Assembly (NCBI RefSeq): GCF_016757965.1
Contig: NZ_JAEKIW010000003.1
Span: 1-64,000, forward strand
DNA: 64,000 nucleotides
Direction: 5' to 3'
Origin: Archaeoglobus neptunius
Lineage (GTDB): Archaea; Halobacteriota; Archaeoglobi; Archaeoglobales; Archaeoglobaceae
Shown here: one piece after another, positions 1 through 9,117 of the stretch
Layout of the letters: the number at the start of each line of letters is the position of its first letter
Position numbering within the stretch: the stretch's first letter is position 1
Translations under genes and position numbers: made by a program
The notes under the pieces: model-generated
Databases searched by the model: none
Seen by the model: the letters and a program-made list of their open reading frames with translations, nothing else
What the model was told of the DNA's origin: nothing

Positions 1-211
1 CCTCATCCGGACTTCTGACGTTGAGAACAACTCCACCGACATCGCTCTTGTGAATGATCTTCCTGCCGGCAACCTTCATCACAACGGGAAATCCGATCTT
101 CCTCGCAGCGGCAATTGCCTCATCCTCCGATTGAGCGAAAATGCATCTTGCGGTTTTTATCCCGTATTTTTCCAGGAGTTCTTTGGATTCGTGTTCCAGC
201 AGTAATTTCAT
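1..211 (-). CDS. ADP-forming acyl/acetyl-CoA synthetase beta chain, N-terminal part
   Basis: Partial gene on the minus strand, starting with ATG at 211 and running off the left edge after about 70 codons. The protein opens MKLLLEHESKELLEKYGIKT and continues with IGFPVVMKVAGRKIIHKSDVGGVVLNV, the start of the ATP-grasp domain of NDP-forming acyl-CoA synthetases (the beta chain, whose K(I/V)xSPxIxHKSDVGGV stretch binds nucleotide). The family converts acyl-CoA + ADP + Pi to acid + CoA + ATP in the cytoplasm, giving archaea ATP from acetate or branched-acid formation. Seen: the N terminus and the HKSDVGG motif. Substrate unknown, since several paralogues exist in Archaeoglobales. The start is clear because the protein aligns from its first residues; the 83-bp gap to the divergent methyltransferase gene holds the promoters. 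Confidence 0.85.
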   Translation of the reverse strand, partial: MKLLLEHESKELLEKYGIKTARCIFAQSEDEAIAAARKIGFPVVMKVAGRKIIHKSDVGGVVLNVRSPDE

Positions 212-294
212 ATTTCACGAAAACTTTTTCGAGATTTAAAATACTTTTCAATCTCCAAAAGTTCTTATTCATGTGATTAATAGAAGAATACTGG

Positions 295-969
295 ATGAAG
301 GTGAGGGACATTAACAGTATTGTTGAGGCCTTAAGGGAGGGCAGGGTTAACGAGATACTGTACTCAACCACAACTCAGAAAATTCGAGAAGTAATTGTAA
401 TGGCGAGGAAAAAAGGTGTGCCTGTTTACAGAGCCCGTATAAAAGAGAAAATCGTCGCAGACATCTCACCCATAAGGTTTGCCAGTTTTGAGAGAATTCT
501 TGAAAGGGGGCTTAATGACGGTTCCTTCATACTTTTTCTCGACAATGTCGAGGATCAGAGGAATATAGGAGCTTGCATAAGAACCGCAGAATTTTTCGGT
601 GCTGCGGGTGTTGTGATTCCCAAGCGAAGAGGTGGAATGATAGAGGAGGGTGCTTTGAGGGCATCAGCAGGAGCGATATTCCACATCCCGATAGCCAGAA
701 TTGACAATTTCGCATCAGCTTTGAAAAAGCTCAGAAAATATGGATTCACAGTAATCGCAGCAGATCCCGATGGAGAGGACATACAAATGTGCAACTTCTC
801 CACACCATCCGCAATAGTTGTTGGTGGGGAGGACAGGGGAATTTCCACGTCGGTGAGAAAGCAAAGCGACATCATTGTTAAAATTCCCGGTTCGGGAAAA
901 ACCTCAAGTCTGAATTTAAGCGTGGCAGCAGGTATTTTAATTTACGAGCTAAGCCGACAGAAATATTAA
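295..969 (+). CDS. TrmH/RlmB-family rRNA 2'-O-ribose methyltransferase (SPOUT)
   Basis: 224 residues, usual length for RlmB/TrmH-type enzymes that move a methyl group from S-adenosylmethionine to a guanosine 2'-hydroxyl, probably in 23S rRNA. An L30e-like substrate-binding domain (about 1-70) is followed by the SPOUT knot domain with all three family motifs: NVEDQRNIGACIRTAEFFG (84-102, with the catalytic Asn and Arg), VVGGEDRGIS (175-184) and IPGSGKTSSLNLSVAAGI (197-214, where the SLN loop binds AdoMet). Starts with ATG and stands alone; the next gene begins 23 bp downstream. The exact target nucleotide cannot be read from the sequence; a tRNA substrate remains possible. Confidence 0.85.
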   Translation: MKVRDINSIVEALREGRVNEILYSTTTQKIREVIVMARKKGVPVYRARIKEKIVADISPIRFASFERILERGLNDGSFILFLDNVEDQRNIGACIRTAEFFGAAGVVIPKRRGGMIEEGALRASAGAIFHIPIARIDNFASALKKLRKYGFTVIAADPDGEDIQMCNFSTPSAIVVGGEDRGISTSVRKQSDIIVKIPGSGKTSSLNLSVAAGILIYELSRQKY

Positions 970-992
970 CATCCTTTGTCATATTCTGACCA

Positions 993-3542
993 ATGCTGAA
1001 GAAGGTTGCCGGACTAGCATTGCTCATAATTTCGATCTCTTTTCTGTCATACTTCCTTTCATCGCTTGATTTCAGCAAGACGGGTTTTGAGGGGCTGATT
1101 GGAGAGGGCAACAGGGGAAGTGCCACAATTGAGCCTGTATCACAGGGTTACATGGTTTTCCAGAGTGCTGATCAGGGCGAGTTTTTGGGTGGTTTTGAAA
1201 ATTCTTCTGGCGGTGAAGGCGGTTTTGCAGATTTCAGCAACATGAGCAGCCCGCTAAACCCCCCAAATGTACCTATTTTTTTTGTAGAGGGGCTCGACGA
1301 AACAACGAATTACCTCAGGCTCTACACATCCTCAAAATACGAAAGCGGCCACTGGATTCCAGATAGCCTCCAGTGCTCCCAGCCCCCAATCCCGGTCTTT
1401 TTCAAAAAATATAAGATTACCCCTATTGTGAATTTGTCCAGGTACCTGCCGGTCTCCAAAGACACGAAAGCAGTCATACCTCTTGGCCAGGATAAAATCT
1501 TTAACTGTTACGATTCCGACAGGGGCGTTTTCTCAACCACGTCAACAAAAACATCTTACTACGGATTCTCTACGGCATCAAAAATAACTCCGACCTCTTT
1601 TTACGGATCGATAGAACCCTTTCCTGATCCAGAAATAAGGAGTCTGGCGGAAAAAATTACCGCAAACGCCACTACAGACTACGAGAAGGTGAAGGCGATA
1701 GAGAGGTTTCTTAAAACAAACTACAAAAATCGCTATGCCAATGTTGATGTGAAGGACTTTCTCTTCAAAACCAGAGCAGGAACGGCGAAGCAATTTGCCT
1801 CTGCATTTGTTTTGCTATCTCAGTCACTTGGAATACCCTCAAGAATGGTTTTCGGATATCTCGCAGACCCCGTTTCGACAAATCAGACGATTTTTGCATC
1901 TGACGCCTATGTGTGGGCCGAGGTAAGATTCAAGGAGGGGTGGATTGAATTTGATCCCACTCCGAAGGGTTCGGGGATAAATACAACCACCGAAATAACG
2001 TATGTAGACGCAAAACTGACCGCAGGTGAGAACTTCACCGTAATGGGAAGGGTTACCGATGAAAATGGTGACCCTGTACGGGGGTTTGTTGAGATATATT
2101 TCAAGAAAGATAAAAATAGTGGAGAGGGAATTCTCGCAGGAATTGCTGTGGTAAACGGTACGTTCAATGCCAAACTCAGAGCTCCGAAGATAACCGGCAG
2201 GTACAACGTTGTCGCTCATTTCACAGGAAGCAAGTACTATCTCGAGTCCTGGAGCGATCCCGAGGTGGAGGTGTACAACAGACCAGAATTCAATCTCTCA
2301 ATTCCAGACAGGATTCCGAGGGACTTTGTGCTGAAAGGAAGTCTTGAGACAGGTGGAGCATACACGGGGTACATCAGGCTGTGTGTGGATGGGGATTGCA
2401 GAGAGGTAAGGGTAACAGGAGGGCACTTCGAAACGAGGCTGAAACTGCCGGAGGGTGAGCACGATATAAAGCTTGTGTTTCCGGGTCAGGGCTATCTTCT
2501 GCCTGCAAAGTTTGAGAAAACCGTTGAAGCGGGTGATTTTGAAATACTGGTTGACGAAACCGTTAGAGAGGGCGAGAACATTACAGGAAAGGTTCTTTTC
2601 AATGGTAAGCCCATAAACGCAACTCTTATGATTGACGGAGTGAGTGTAGATGCTATAAACGGCAATTTTAGTGTCAAATTACCGTTAAAGCTCGGGAGAA
2701 ACGAACTCGAATTTAAACTGGCAGATTTCGGTTACTCCGAGCAAAAAACGGTCTACTACAAAAGAGGGGTGCACATCGACGCCCAAAAACAGGGAGAAAA
2801 ACTTGTTGTTTCCGTGACCGATAGCGATGGAAATCCTGCAGATGGGTTTGTCGAGCTGAATGGTGTGAAAAAAAAGCTTGAAAACGGAGTTGCCGTGTTT
2901 GAGATTGCAGATAATTTCAGCGATGGTGTTCTGATCTATTCCGGAAGTGAAAAATATCTGCCTGCTGTTAAAGATCTCTCTTTTCAATTCCCATGGTATA
3001 TTTTTGTTCCCCCTCTGATTGCTGCCGGTGTGGCGGCTATCTACCTTCTCTACAGAGTGCTCTACAGGGGAGGCGAGATAAAAATATATGTTGAAAAAGA
3101 GTACCCGGAACTTCCAAATGTGTGGGACGTTGGTGAAACCATTAAGATCAGGCTTGAGGAGCCCGCTCTGGTATCTGTAAACGGATTTAGTGAATTTTCA
3201 GATCGTCTGGAGGTAAAATTCGACAGCTATGGCCTCAGAAAGGTTGTTGCCATTAAGAAGGAAGGCAGGAAAAGAAAAAAAGGTGAAGTTGAAATTAAAA
3301 TCATGCCATACTCGGACGGCATCGCCGAAATCGTGAAAAAGCTTGAGGACATGGCCAGAAAACGAATCGATAACATAGAAAGCCTGACTGGCAGAGAGGT
3401 CATGGAAAAGCTTGGAGTCAGAGCTCCGGTCCTGCTCAACTATTTCGAGGGTGGGAAGTACGGAAATAGAAGTTACTCACGGAAAGAGTTTCTTGAGGCA
3501 TTTGAAGACTATCTGAGGGTGGTCGGTCATGAGGATTTCTAA
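993..3542 (+). CDS. Membrane-anchored transglutaminase-fold protein (TgpA-like), catalytic Cys and His replaced
   Basis: 849 residues. An N-terminal hydrophobic segment (about 5-24) precedes a large extracytoplasmic part: a transglutaminase-like core (about 205-325), several beta-sandwich repeats of the MG2/CarboxypepD_reg kind (about 335-660), a second membrane segment (about 666-690) and a cytoplasmic tail of about 150 residues resembling the DUF4129 end of TgpA proteins (REFLEAFEDYLR near the end). In active members the core has C, H and D. Here the Cys position (RAGTAKQFASAF) is Ala265 and the His position (DAYVWAEV) is Tyr306; only Asp321 (FDPTP) remains. It is thus likely a binding or structural domain, not an enzyme. 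Overlaps the next gene by 14 bp, so they are probably translated together. Substrate unknown; cell-envelope role inferred. Confidence 0.8.
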   Translation: MLKKVAGLALLIISISFLSYFLSSLDFSKTGFEGLIGEGNRGSATIEPVSQGYMVFQSADQGEFLGGFENSSGGEGGFADFSNMSSPLNPPNVPIFFVEGLDETTNYLRLYTSSKYESGHWIPDSLQCSQPPIPVFFKKYKITPIVNLSRYLPVSKDTKAVIPLGQDKIFNCYDSDRGVFSTTSTKTSYYGFSTASKITPTSFYGSIEPFPDPEIRSLAEKITANATTDYEKVKAIERFLKTNYKNRYANVDVKDFLFKTRAGTAKQFASAFVLLSQSLGIPSRMVFGYLADPVSTNQTIFASDAYVWAEVRFKEGWIEFDPTPKGSGINTTTEITYVDAKLTAGENFTVMGRVTDENGDPVRGFVEIYFKKDKNSGEGILAGIAVVNGTFNAKLRAPKITGRYNVVAHFTGSKYYLESWSDPEVEVYNRPEFNLSIPDRIPRDFVLKGSLETGGAYTGYIRLCVDGDCREVRVTGGHFETRLKLPEGEHDIKLVFPGQGYLLPAKFEKTVEAGDFEILVDETVREGENITGKVLFNGKPINATLMIDGVSVDAINGNFSVKLPLKLGRNELEFKLADFGYSEQKTVYYKRGVHIDAQKQGEKLVVSVTDSDGNPADGFVELNGVKKKLENGVAVFEIADNFSDGVLIYSGSEKYLPAVKDLSFQFPWYIFVPPLIAAGVAAIYLLYRVLYRGGEIKIYVEKEYPELPNVWDVGETIKIRLEEPALVSVNGFSEFSDRLEVKFDSYGLRKVVAIKKEGRKRKKGEVEIKIMPYSDGIAEIVKKLEDMARKRIDNIESLTGREVMEKLGVRAPVLLNYFEGGKYGNRSYSRKEFLEAFEDYLRVVGHEDF

Positions 3543-4569
3543 GCTGGTAACCGGGCTATCCACCGTCTTTGTGATATATTTTATCCTTCATAATCAGAAA
3601 TTAATTTTTGGAAGGGAGTATGTGGCTGCCAGTGAATTTCAAACGGTGCTGCTGTTAACGCTGATCGCCGTATATGCAGTCATATCATCCCTGGAAAGGC
3701 TGAGCCACTTTAGGTTGATGCTGCTTCCATTTATTCTGATCACTTTACTTGACATCCTTTTTGCCTCGCTGATGTTTTTTGGATATCCTCAGTATTACGT
3801 GCTCTACCAGACACTCAGACTTCCACTTGCAGTTTTTGTAGGAGCACTGGCCTTTTCATACATCCCCCTTACAGAGAATCAGCTTTACCAGTCCCTGATT
3901 TCGGCATCGTCCCTTGTTGTGGCGGCCATCTTTTCCTACATACTCTTTTCAACCCTGTCCTCTGCTCTCGACATACCATCAGTGGCAATTCCTTCCTTAG
4001 TCCTGTTTTTGATTTTTGCAGCTACAGCCTTGGTAAATGCTTTTGAAGGTGAGGTTTTCGAGTGGATTAGAAGTGAGAGATCGTTTCTTATCCTGATTCT
4101 GATAATCCTGACCGTCTACTCCATAATAATAAAGCCGTACCTCTCCGACAGACCGGGTATTGCGAACTTTTTCGAATGGGCAGTAGTAGCTTTCACGGTC
4201 ATAAAGGTAACAAGGGATCTGAGGGGTGGAATTGAGGTTGACGAGAGAGAATTTGTTGCAGCCCACAAACTTCAGGACAGGTTTTTGAAGGACAGACTTT
4301 TTTCAGAAATCGAATTTGCTGAAAGAGCATTTATAGAAGGGGGATCAAAAGCCCTTCTTCTCATCACCATAATAAAAGCTCTGGCCAGCGCCGAGGTAGA
4401 GTCGCACAGAATCGCCTCGCTAATAGTGCCCCTTGTCAATTACATTGACGAGAAACCTCCAAAACTCGCCTTTCCATGGGAGAAAAAACTGATAGAATCG
4501 AGAAACAGAAAAAGAAGGTTATCAATTGTAGAACAGATTAAAAAAGAGCTTGTGAAATTAAAAATTTAG
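3529..4569 (+). CDS. Polytopic membrane protein, partner of the transglutaminase-fold protein
   Basis: 346 residues; not matched to a named family. About six to eight hydrophobic segments fill residues 1-225 (for example LLLTLIAVYAVISSL, FILITLLDILFASLMFF, SFLILILIILTVYSII). A soluble, charged C-terminal part follows (about 230-346), ending in a very basic stretch (ESRNRKRRLSIVEQIKKELVKLKI). The gene starts inside the end of the transglutaminase-fold gene (14-bp overlap) and so almost certainly forms an operon with it. A split arrangement of TgpA-type membrane and transglutaminase parts is one possible reading. The stop overlaps the stop of the convergent glnA by 4 bp. Confidence 0.7.
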   Translation: MRISKLVTGLSTVFVIYFILHNQKLIFGREYVAASEFQTVLLLTLIAVYAVISSLERLSHFRLMLLPFILITLLDILFASLMFFGYPQYYVLYQTLRLPLAVFVGALAFSYIPLTENQLYQSLISASSLVVAAIFSYILFSTLSSALDIPSVAIPSLVLFLIFAATALVNAFEGEVFEWIRSERSFLILILIILTVYSIIIKPYLSDRPGIANFFEWAVVAFTVIKVTRDLRGGIEVDEREFVAAHKLQDRFLKDRLFSEIEFAERAFIEGGSKALLLITIIKALASAEVESHRIASLIVPLVNYIDEKPPKLAFPWEKKLIESRNRKRRLSIVEQIKKELVKLKI

Positions 4570-6014
4570 ATGTCAAAGTATTTCATGAACTCCCACGGAG
4601 TGATGTAGAGACAGTACTGGTTCCACTCGTCTATCTTCAGTTCCATGAACGCATCGAAGATGTGAGAGCCAAGAACTTCCTGCATGAGTTCGTCGCTGGC
4701 AAGATGATCTATAGCATCTCTCAATGTTGTGGGCAGCTCACCAACACCGAACTCCCTCTTCTGCGCAGGAGTGAGCTCGTAAACGTCCTCAAGGAGCGGG
4801 TCACCCGGATCAATCTTCTTTTTGATACCATCAAGTCCCGCTGCAAGCTGGGCGGTGATAGCCAGATAGGGGTTGCAGCTCGGATCTACACCGCGGTATT
4901 CAACTCTGATTGCGGAGGGCTTCTTCACATACATTGGAACCCTTACCAGAGCCGATCTATTTCTGGGACTCCAGCAGATGTATATTGGAGCCTCAAATCC
5001 CGGAACAAGTCTCTTATAGCTGTTCACGGTCGGAGCGCAGAGTGCGGTAAGGGCCTTTGCGTGTTCAAGCAGACCTCCTATGTAGTACCTTGCGGTCTGG
5101 CTCAGCATGTACTCGTCATCCGGATCAGCAAAAAGGGCATCTCCGCTGAAAGGCTCACCCTTCCAGAGGCTTTGGTGTGTATGCATTCCGCTCGCATTAT
5201 CCAGATAGAGGGGCTTCGGCATGAATGTTGCATACAGTCCCTGCATTGCAGCAAGGTTCTTGGCAGCGAACTTGTAGAGGTAGAACGCATCTCCTACGTC
5301 CACAAGAGTTTTCGGCTTGAAGTCGAGTTCCACCTGTCCGGCAGTAGCAACCTCGTGGTGGTGGTATTCAACATCCACTCCCATCTGCTCGAGATAGTAA
5401 ACAAGCTCGTTCCTGTATTCCACCGTTGTGTCCTCGGGAGGTGCGCGGAAATAGCCCTCCTTCGGTCTGATCATGTAACCGCTCTCGAGTTCTGTGCTCA
5501 TGGGCATGATTCTCGGTGGCCCCCAGCTATCCCCGGCCCCGCCATTCGGCGAGACCCACATGTCCCAGTTAAGTCTTGTGAAGTCGACTCCCTCGAACAG
5601 GAAAAACTCAATTTCCGGTCCAAATACTGCGGACATCCCCTGATCCTTCAGGCTGTTTTCCAGCCTCTTGGCGACGTATCCCCTTGGATCGCAGTCAGCC
5701 TGCTCAGATCCCCATGCCTCATACACATCTCCAAACATTATGGCGGACTTCTGTATTGGGTCGTCCACCCACGGAATGACCTTCAGTGTTGTCGGGTCTG
5801 GCATCCAGACCATGTCACTCTTCTCAATCGTTCTGAATCCCCTGACCGACGAGCCGTCGAATCCAATACCGGTCTCAAAAGCGCTACCCTCGACGAACTC
5901 CTTTGCCGGAATTGAGAACATCTGCAAATAACCTCTGACGTCTGTAAAGGTGCAAAGGATCTGCCTTACTTCGTTCTCTTTCAATACCGTTTTAGCCTTC
6001 TCTATCTCATCCAT
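4566..6014 (-). CDS. glnA: Glutamine synthetase type I
   Basis: 482 residues, cytoplasmic, normally a dodecamer; makes glutamine from glutamate, ammonia and ATP. The beta-grasp domain carries GFDGSSVRGF (51-60). The catalytic domain shows the metal/glutamate site FGPEIEFFLF (131-140), HHHEVATAGQVELDF (218-232), ASGMHTHQSLW (274-284), the glutamate flap NSYKRLVPG (331-339) and AIRVEYRG (368-375). The loop near 410 reads DVYELTPAQKRE, unlike the NLYDLPPEE adenylylation site of bacterial GSI-beta, so adenylylation control is unlikely. ATG is preceded by a GGTGG-type ribosome site (6019-6027) and a TATA box (6046-6058). It is divergent from the glutamate synthase operon, so both halves of the GS/GOGAT cycle share one intergenic region. 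Confidence 0.97.
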   Translation of the reverse strand: MDEIEKAKTVLKENEVRQILCTFTDVRGYLQMFSIPAKEFVEGSAFETGIGFDGSSVRGFRTIEKSDMVWMPDPTTLKVIPWVDDPIQKSAIMFGDVYEAWGSEQADCDPRGYVAKRLENSLKDQGMSAVFGPEIEFFLFEGVDFTRLNWDMWVSPNGGAGDSWGPPRIMPMSTELESGYMIRPKEGYFRAPPEDTTVEYRNELVYYLEQMGVDVEYHHHEVATAGQVELDFKPKTLVDVGDAFYLYKFAAKNLAAMQGLYATFMPKPLYLDNASGMHTHQSLWKGEPFSGDALFADPDDEYMLSQTARYYIGGLLEHAKALTALCAPTVNSYKRLVPGFEAPIYICWSPRNRSALVRVPMYVKKPSAIRVEYRGVDPSCNPYLAITAQLAAGLDGIKKKIDPGDPLLEDVYELTPAQKREFGVGELPTTLRDAIDHLASDELMQEVLGSHIFDAFMELKIDEWNQYCLYITPWEFMKYFDI

Positions 6015-6045
6015 TTAACCACCTCTCAGCCGAATTTGTCTTTCG

Positions 6046-6058
6046 GTATATATTTTTT
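6046..6058 (-). promoter_or_regulatory. TATA box for glnA
   Basis: On the minus strand the stretch reads AAAAAAATATATACC, a strong archaeal TATA element centred about 38 nt before the glnA ATG. Transcription starting roughly 25 nt downstream would leave a short leader carrying the GAGGTGG ribosome site. Position and sequence are seen; promoter activity is inferred. Confidence 0.6.
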
Positions 6059-6194
6059 TGCCTAATGCCACATCATTCTGAAGAAACTTTAAAGTTGTCT
6101 GAGAGTTTTTGAGTAATCCTCCACATCAAATCGAATACGTTTAAATACAAATATATACAGATTGCACAAATCTTCATGTATCCTGACGGTAAGG

Positions 6195-6205
6195 CTTAAA
6201 TATAC
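6195..6205 (+). promoter_or_regulatory. TATA box for the glutamate synthase operon
   Basis: CTTAAATATAC, preceded by AAGG, lies about 40 nt before the ATG at 6240, with a GGAGGCGA ribosome site at 6227-6234. A second AT-rich element (TTTAAATACAAATATATAC, about 6140-6158) lies further upstream and could be an alternative promoter or a regulator site shared with glnA. Confidence 0.55.
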
Positions 6206-6239
6206 TTGGGGTGGAAGGGCAAATCCGGAGGCGAAGAAA

Positions 6240-6695
6240 ATGGCGAAGATAAGGATAGTCTCAAAACCGGAGGTCTGCATCGGCTGCCATTTATGCGAGG
6301 TATGGTGCACTGTGGCTCATTCAAAATCAAAAGACATTATTAAAGCTTTTCTTTATGAGCAACCGAGAGCACAACCGAGAGTGGTTGTTGAAGAAGAGCT
6401 ACCCGAAACGTACGCACTTCAGTGCAGACACTGCAATGAGCCTAAATGTGTTGCAGCGTGCATAGCGGGAGCTCTCTACAAGGATGATGATGGGGTTGTG
6501 ATCCATGATGAGGAAAAATGCGTTGCCTGTTACAGTTGCATTATGGCGTGCCCCTACGGGGCGATAAGAATTAACCTTGAAACGAAAAAACCGCTGAAAT
6601 GTGACCTCTGCAGGGGTCTTGATCATCCCTACTGCGTGAAGTACTGTCCAAACAACGCTCTGGAAATCGTGGTTGAGGCGGAGGAATTTGTATGA
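6240..6695 (+). CDS. Polyferredoxin (four 4Fe-4S clusters), glutamate synthase electron-transfer subunit
   Basis: 151 residues from the ATG at 6240. This start is chosen over an upstream in-frame ATG (6162) because it has a good ribosome site and lies downstream of the TATA box. Sixteen cysteines form four cluster motifs: C13-C16-C19-C23, C62-C65-C70-C74, C94-C97-C100-C104 and C121-C124-C132-C136, the pattern of HycB/DmsB-like ferredoxin subunits. It has no signal peptide or Tat motif, so it is cytoplasmic. It starts the operon with the flavin oxidoreductase and the three glutamate synthase domain proteins and overlaps the next gene by 4 bp. The inferred role is passing electrons to the FMN/3Fe-4S glutamate synthase subunit. 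Confidence 0.88.
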   Translation: MAKIRIVSKPEVCIGCHLCEVWCTVAHSKSKDIIKAFLYEQPRAQPRVVVEEELPETYALQCRHCNEPKCVAACIAGALYKDDDGVVIHDEEKCVACYSCIMACPYGAIRINLETKKPLKCDLCRGLDHPYCVKYCPNNALEIVVEAEEFV

Positions 6696-7981
6696 AGTAC
6701 GATTATGTTATCATCGGAAATTCGGCGGGAGGAATTGGGTGTGTTGAGGCAATCAGAGAGCTTGACATCGATTCGAGCGTTCTTGTAATTTCAGCCGAGA
6801 AGTACCACACATATTCAAGGGCGCTGATACCATACTACCTTGATGGAAAGATAGAGTTCGAAAAGATGTACTATCGTCCACCGGACTTCTACGACAGGAT
6901 GGACGTGGACACAAAACTGGGAGTTAGGGCAACACGGGTGGATGTCGAAAGAAAGAGGGTTCTGCTGGAAAACGGGGAGGAGATTGAATACGGAAAGCTG
7001 CTGATTGCAACGGGGGGAAAACCGTTCATACCTCCAATGGACGGATTGGGGGGGCAAAACAACGTCTTCACATTTCTGAAAATGGATGATGTGCTTGGAG
7101 TGGAAAGGGGACTGAAGGATGCCAGGAAGGTTGTGGTTCTTGGAGGAGGAATTATTGGTCTGATGGCCTCTGAGGTTCTGGCAAGAAAGGGTCTGGATGT
7201 CAAAGTTGTGGAGCTTGCAGACAGGGTTCTGGCCCCAGTTGTTGATGAAACAACATCAAGGATCATTGAAAAGAAGTTTCAGGAAAATGGTGTTGAGATC
7301 ATCCTCAACAACACAATTTCCAGAGTTGTTGGTGAGGAAAGAGTTGAAAAGGTAATTCTGCGGGATGGAAGGGAAATTGATACCGACATGCTCATCGTCG
7401 CAGTGGGAGTTGTGCCGAACACGGAGGTTGTGAAGGATACGCCGATAAAGGTAAACAGAGGGATAGTCGTTAACAGAAAGATGGAAACATCCGTAAAGGA
7501 CGTCTACGCCTGTGGAGACTGTGCGGAGATATACGACTTTGTATTCGGCTCGAACAGGGTGCTCCCTCTGTGGCCCACCGCATACACCGGAGGCAGAATT
7601 GCCGGCTTCAATATGGTCGGCAGGGAGAGGGAGTACAATCTGGCCACCTCGATGAATGCAATGCACTTCTTTGACTACTACATAATCAACGCCGGTCTTA
7701 ACGTTCCAAACGATAGCGAGGAGTTTGAAGTAATCTACAGGCTCGAAGGAGACAGTTACAGAAAATTCGCCCTGAAAGATGGAAGGATAGCAGGCTTCAT
7801 AATCGCCGGAAAAATGGAAAGAGCCGGAATTTTCCTCAAACTGATGGAAGAGGGTATAGACGTTTCAGCGTTTAAGGATAAACTGCTCAAGGAGAATTTT
7901 GGATTTATCGACATCCCCGAGCCGGTAAGATGGAAACTGCTTGAGGATAAAGTAAAACTCGGTGTGGTGAGAGAGCTATGA
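6692..7981 (+). CDS. FAD-dependent pyridine nucleotide-disulfide family oxidoreductase (NADH oxidase-like)
   Basis: 429 residues with the two-dinucleotide-domain fold. The FAD motif IIGNSAGGIG is at 7-16, the second nucleotide-binding motif VVVLGGGIIGLMASE at about 146-160, and the flavin contact VYACGDCAE at about 270-278. The class usually moves electrons between NAD(P)H and a protein acceptor. No redox CxxxxC disulfide is seen at the family position, so it resembles the NADH oxidase / nitrite-reductase-like subgroup. It overlaps the polyferredoxin gene and the glutaminase gene by 4 bp each. Context suggests it takes electrons from NAD(P)H and feeds the polyferredoxin or the synthase; the direction is inferred. 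Confidence 0.85.
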   Translation: MKYDYVIIGNSAGGIGCVEAIRELDIDSSVLVISAEKYHTYSRALIPYYLDGKIEFEKMYYRPPDFYDRMDVDTKLGVRATRVDVERKRVLLENGEEIEYGKLLIATGGKPFIPPMDGLGGQNNVFTFLKMDDVLGVERGLKDARKVVVLGGGIIGLMASEVLARKGLDVKVVELADRVLAPVVDETTSRIIEKKFQENGVEIILNNTISRVVGEERVEKVILRDGREIDTDMLIVAVGVVPNTEVVKDTPIKVNRGIVVNRKMETSVKDVYACGDCAEIYDFVFGSNRVLPLWPTAYTGGRIAGFNMVGREREYNLATSMNAMHFFDYYIINAGLNVPNDSEEFEVIYRLEGDSYRKFALKDGRIAGFIIAGKMERAGIFLKLMEEGIDVSAFKDKLLKENFGFIDIPEPVRWKLLEDKVKLGVVREL

Positions 7982-9117
7982 GACGAAGCAGAAGAGTTGT
8001 GTTACCTGATAAGGATCATCAGGCCTGCGGTCTTTTTGGAGTTATAGACCGCAGCGGTAACAGATTCAGTGGAGAAATGGCAGTAAATGCAATGGTAAGC
8101 ATGAAAGTCAGGGGGAATGGGCTTGGTGGTGGTTTTGCGGCATACGGTATCTATCCGGACTACAAGGACTACTATGCCATCCACATTATGTTTCAGGACT
8201 GGGATATGGAGGCCAAGCACAGAGTGGATGAGTTTCTGGATGCAAATTTTGATGTGGTCTACGCAGAGGAAATACCTGTAAATCCAGAGGCCAATGTAGC
8301 CTCTCCACCACTCTTCTGGAGATACTTTGCCTCACCCAAGAAAAAGGGAGATGATAAGAAACTGAGTGACGATGACTATGTGGTCAAGAAGGTTATGGAG
8401 ATAAACACCAAAATAGAAAACGCCTATGTTATCTCTTCGGGTAAGGATATGGGAGTTTTCAAGGGTGTTGGATTCCCCGAGGATATTGCTGAATATTTCA
8501 TGCTGGCAGAGGAGTACAAAGGCTACATGTGGACAGCCCACTCTCGTTTCCCCACCAACACTCCGGGATGGTGGGGAGGAGCGCATCCGTTCTGCATACT
8601 CGACTGGACTGTAGTCCACAACGGAGAGATTTCATCTTACGGAACGAATAAACGCTACCTCGAGATGTTCGGCTACTACTGCACCCTGCTGACAGACACC
8701 GAGGTTATGGCCTATGCTGTCGATTTGCTGATGAGAAAGCAGGGGCTGCCGATTGAGATAGTCTCCAAGATATTCGCTCCTCCAATGTGGGATCACATAG
8801 ACATAATGGACGAAAAGAAAAAGAGGTTCTACACCACTCTCAGAATGAACTACGGTCCGCTGCTGATAAACGGGCCTTGGACGATAATTGTTGCGAGGCA
8901 TGGCGAGATGTTCGGCATCACAGACAGAATCAGACTGAGACCGATAACATCCGGTGAGAAGGGGGATATGCTTTTTGTCTCTTCAGAGGAGTCGGCAATC
9001 AGGGCAGTTTGCCCCGATTTGGACAGAGTTTACACCCCAATGGGTGGTGAGCCGGTTATCGGCAGATTGAGAAGCAGAGAGAAGGAAATAGCAAAGCAGC
9101 TTTCAGAGGTGGAATGA
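7978..9117 (+). CDS. Glutamate synthase, glutamine amidotransferase (class II) subunit
   Basis: 379 residues. Archaeal stand-alone version of the N-terminal Ntn-hydrolase domain of GltB, which releases ammonia from glutamine. The nucleophile is Cys17 in HQACGLFGVIDR; a 16-residue leader must be removed to expose it. Other seen features are WTAHSRFPTN and VVHNGEISSYGTNKRYLE, typical of class II amidotransferases. Overlaps by 4 bp with both neighbours, indicating coupled expression with the FMN subunit. Confidence 0.9.
   Translation: MRRSRRVVLPDKDHQACGLFGVIDRSGNRFSGEMAVNAMVSMKVRGNGLGGGFAAYGIYPDYKDYYAIHIMFQDWDMEAKHRVDEFLDANFDVVYAEEIPVNPEANVASPPLFWRYFASPKKKGDDKKLSDDDYVVKKVMEINTKIENAYVISSGKDMGVFKGVGFPEDIAEYFMLAEEYKGYMWTAHSRFPTNTPGWWGGAHPFCILDWTVVHNGEISSYGTNKRYLEMFGYYCTLLTDTEVMAYAVDLLMRKQGLPIEIVSKIFAPPMWDHIDIMDEKKKRFYTTLRMNYGPLLINGPWTIIVARHGEMFGITDRIRLRPITSGEKGDMLFVSSEESAIRAVCPDLDRVYTPMGGEPVIGRLRSREKEIAKQLSEVE

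Noticed and set aside
4662-5915. Long open frame (417 codons) on the plus strand opposite glnA
   Set aside because: It is the mirror of the strongly biased glnA codons, has no family resemblance or ribosome site, and glnA is certain.
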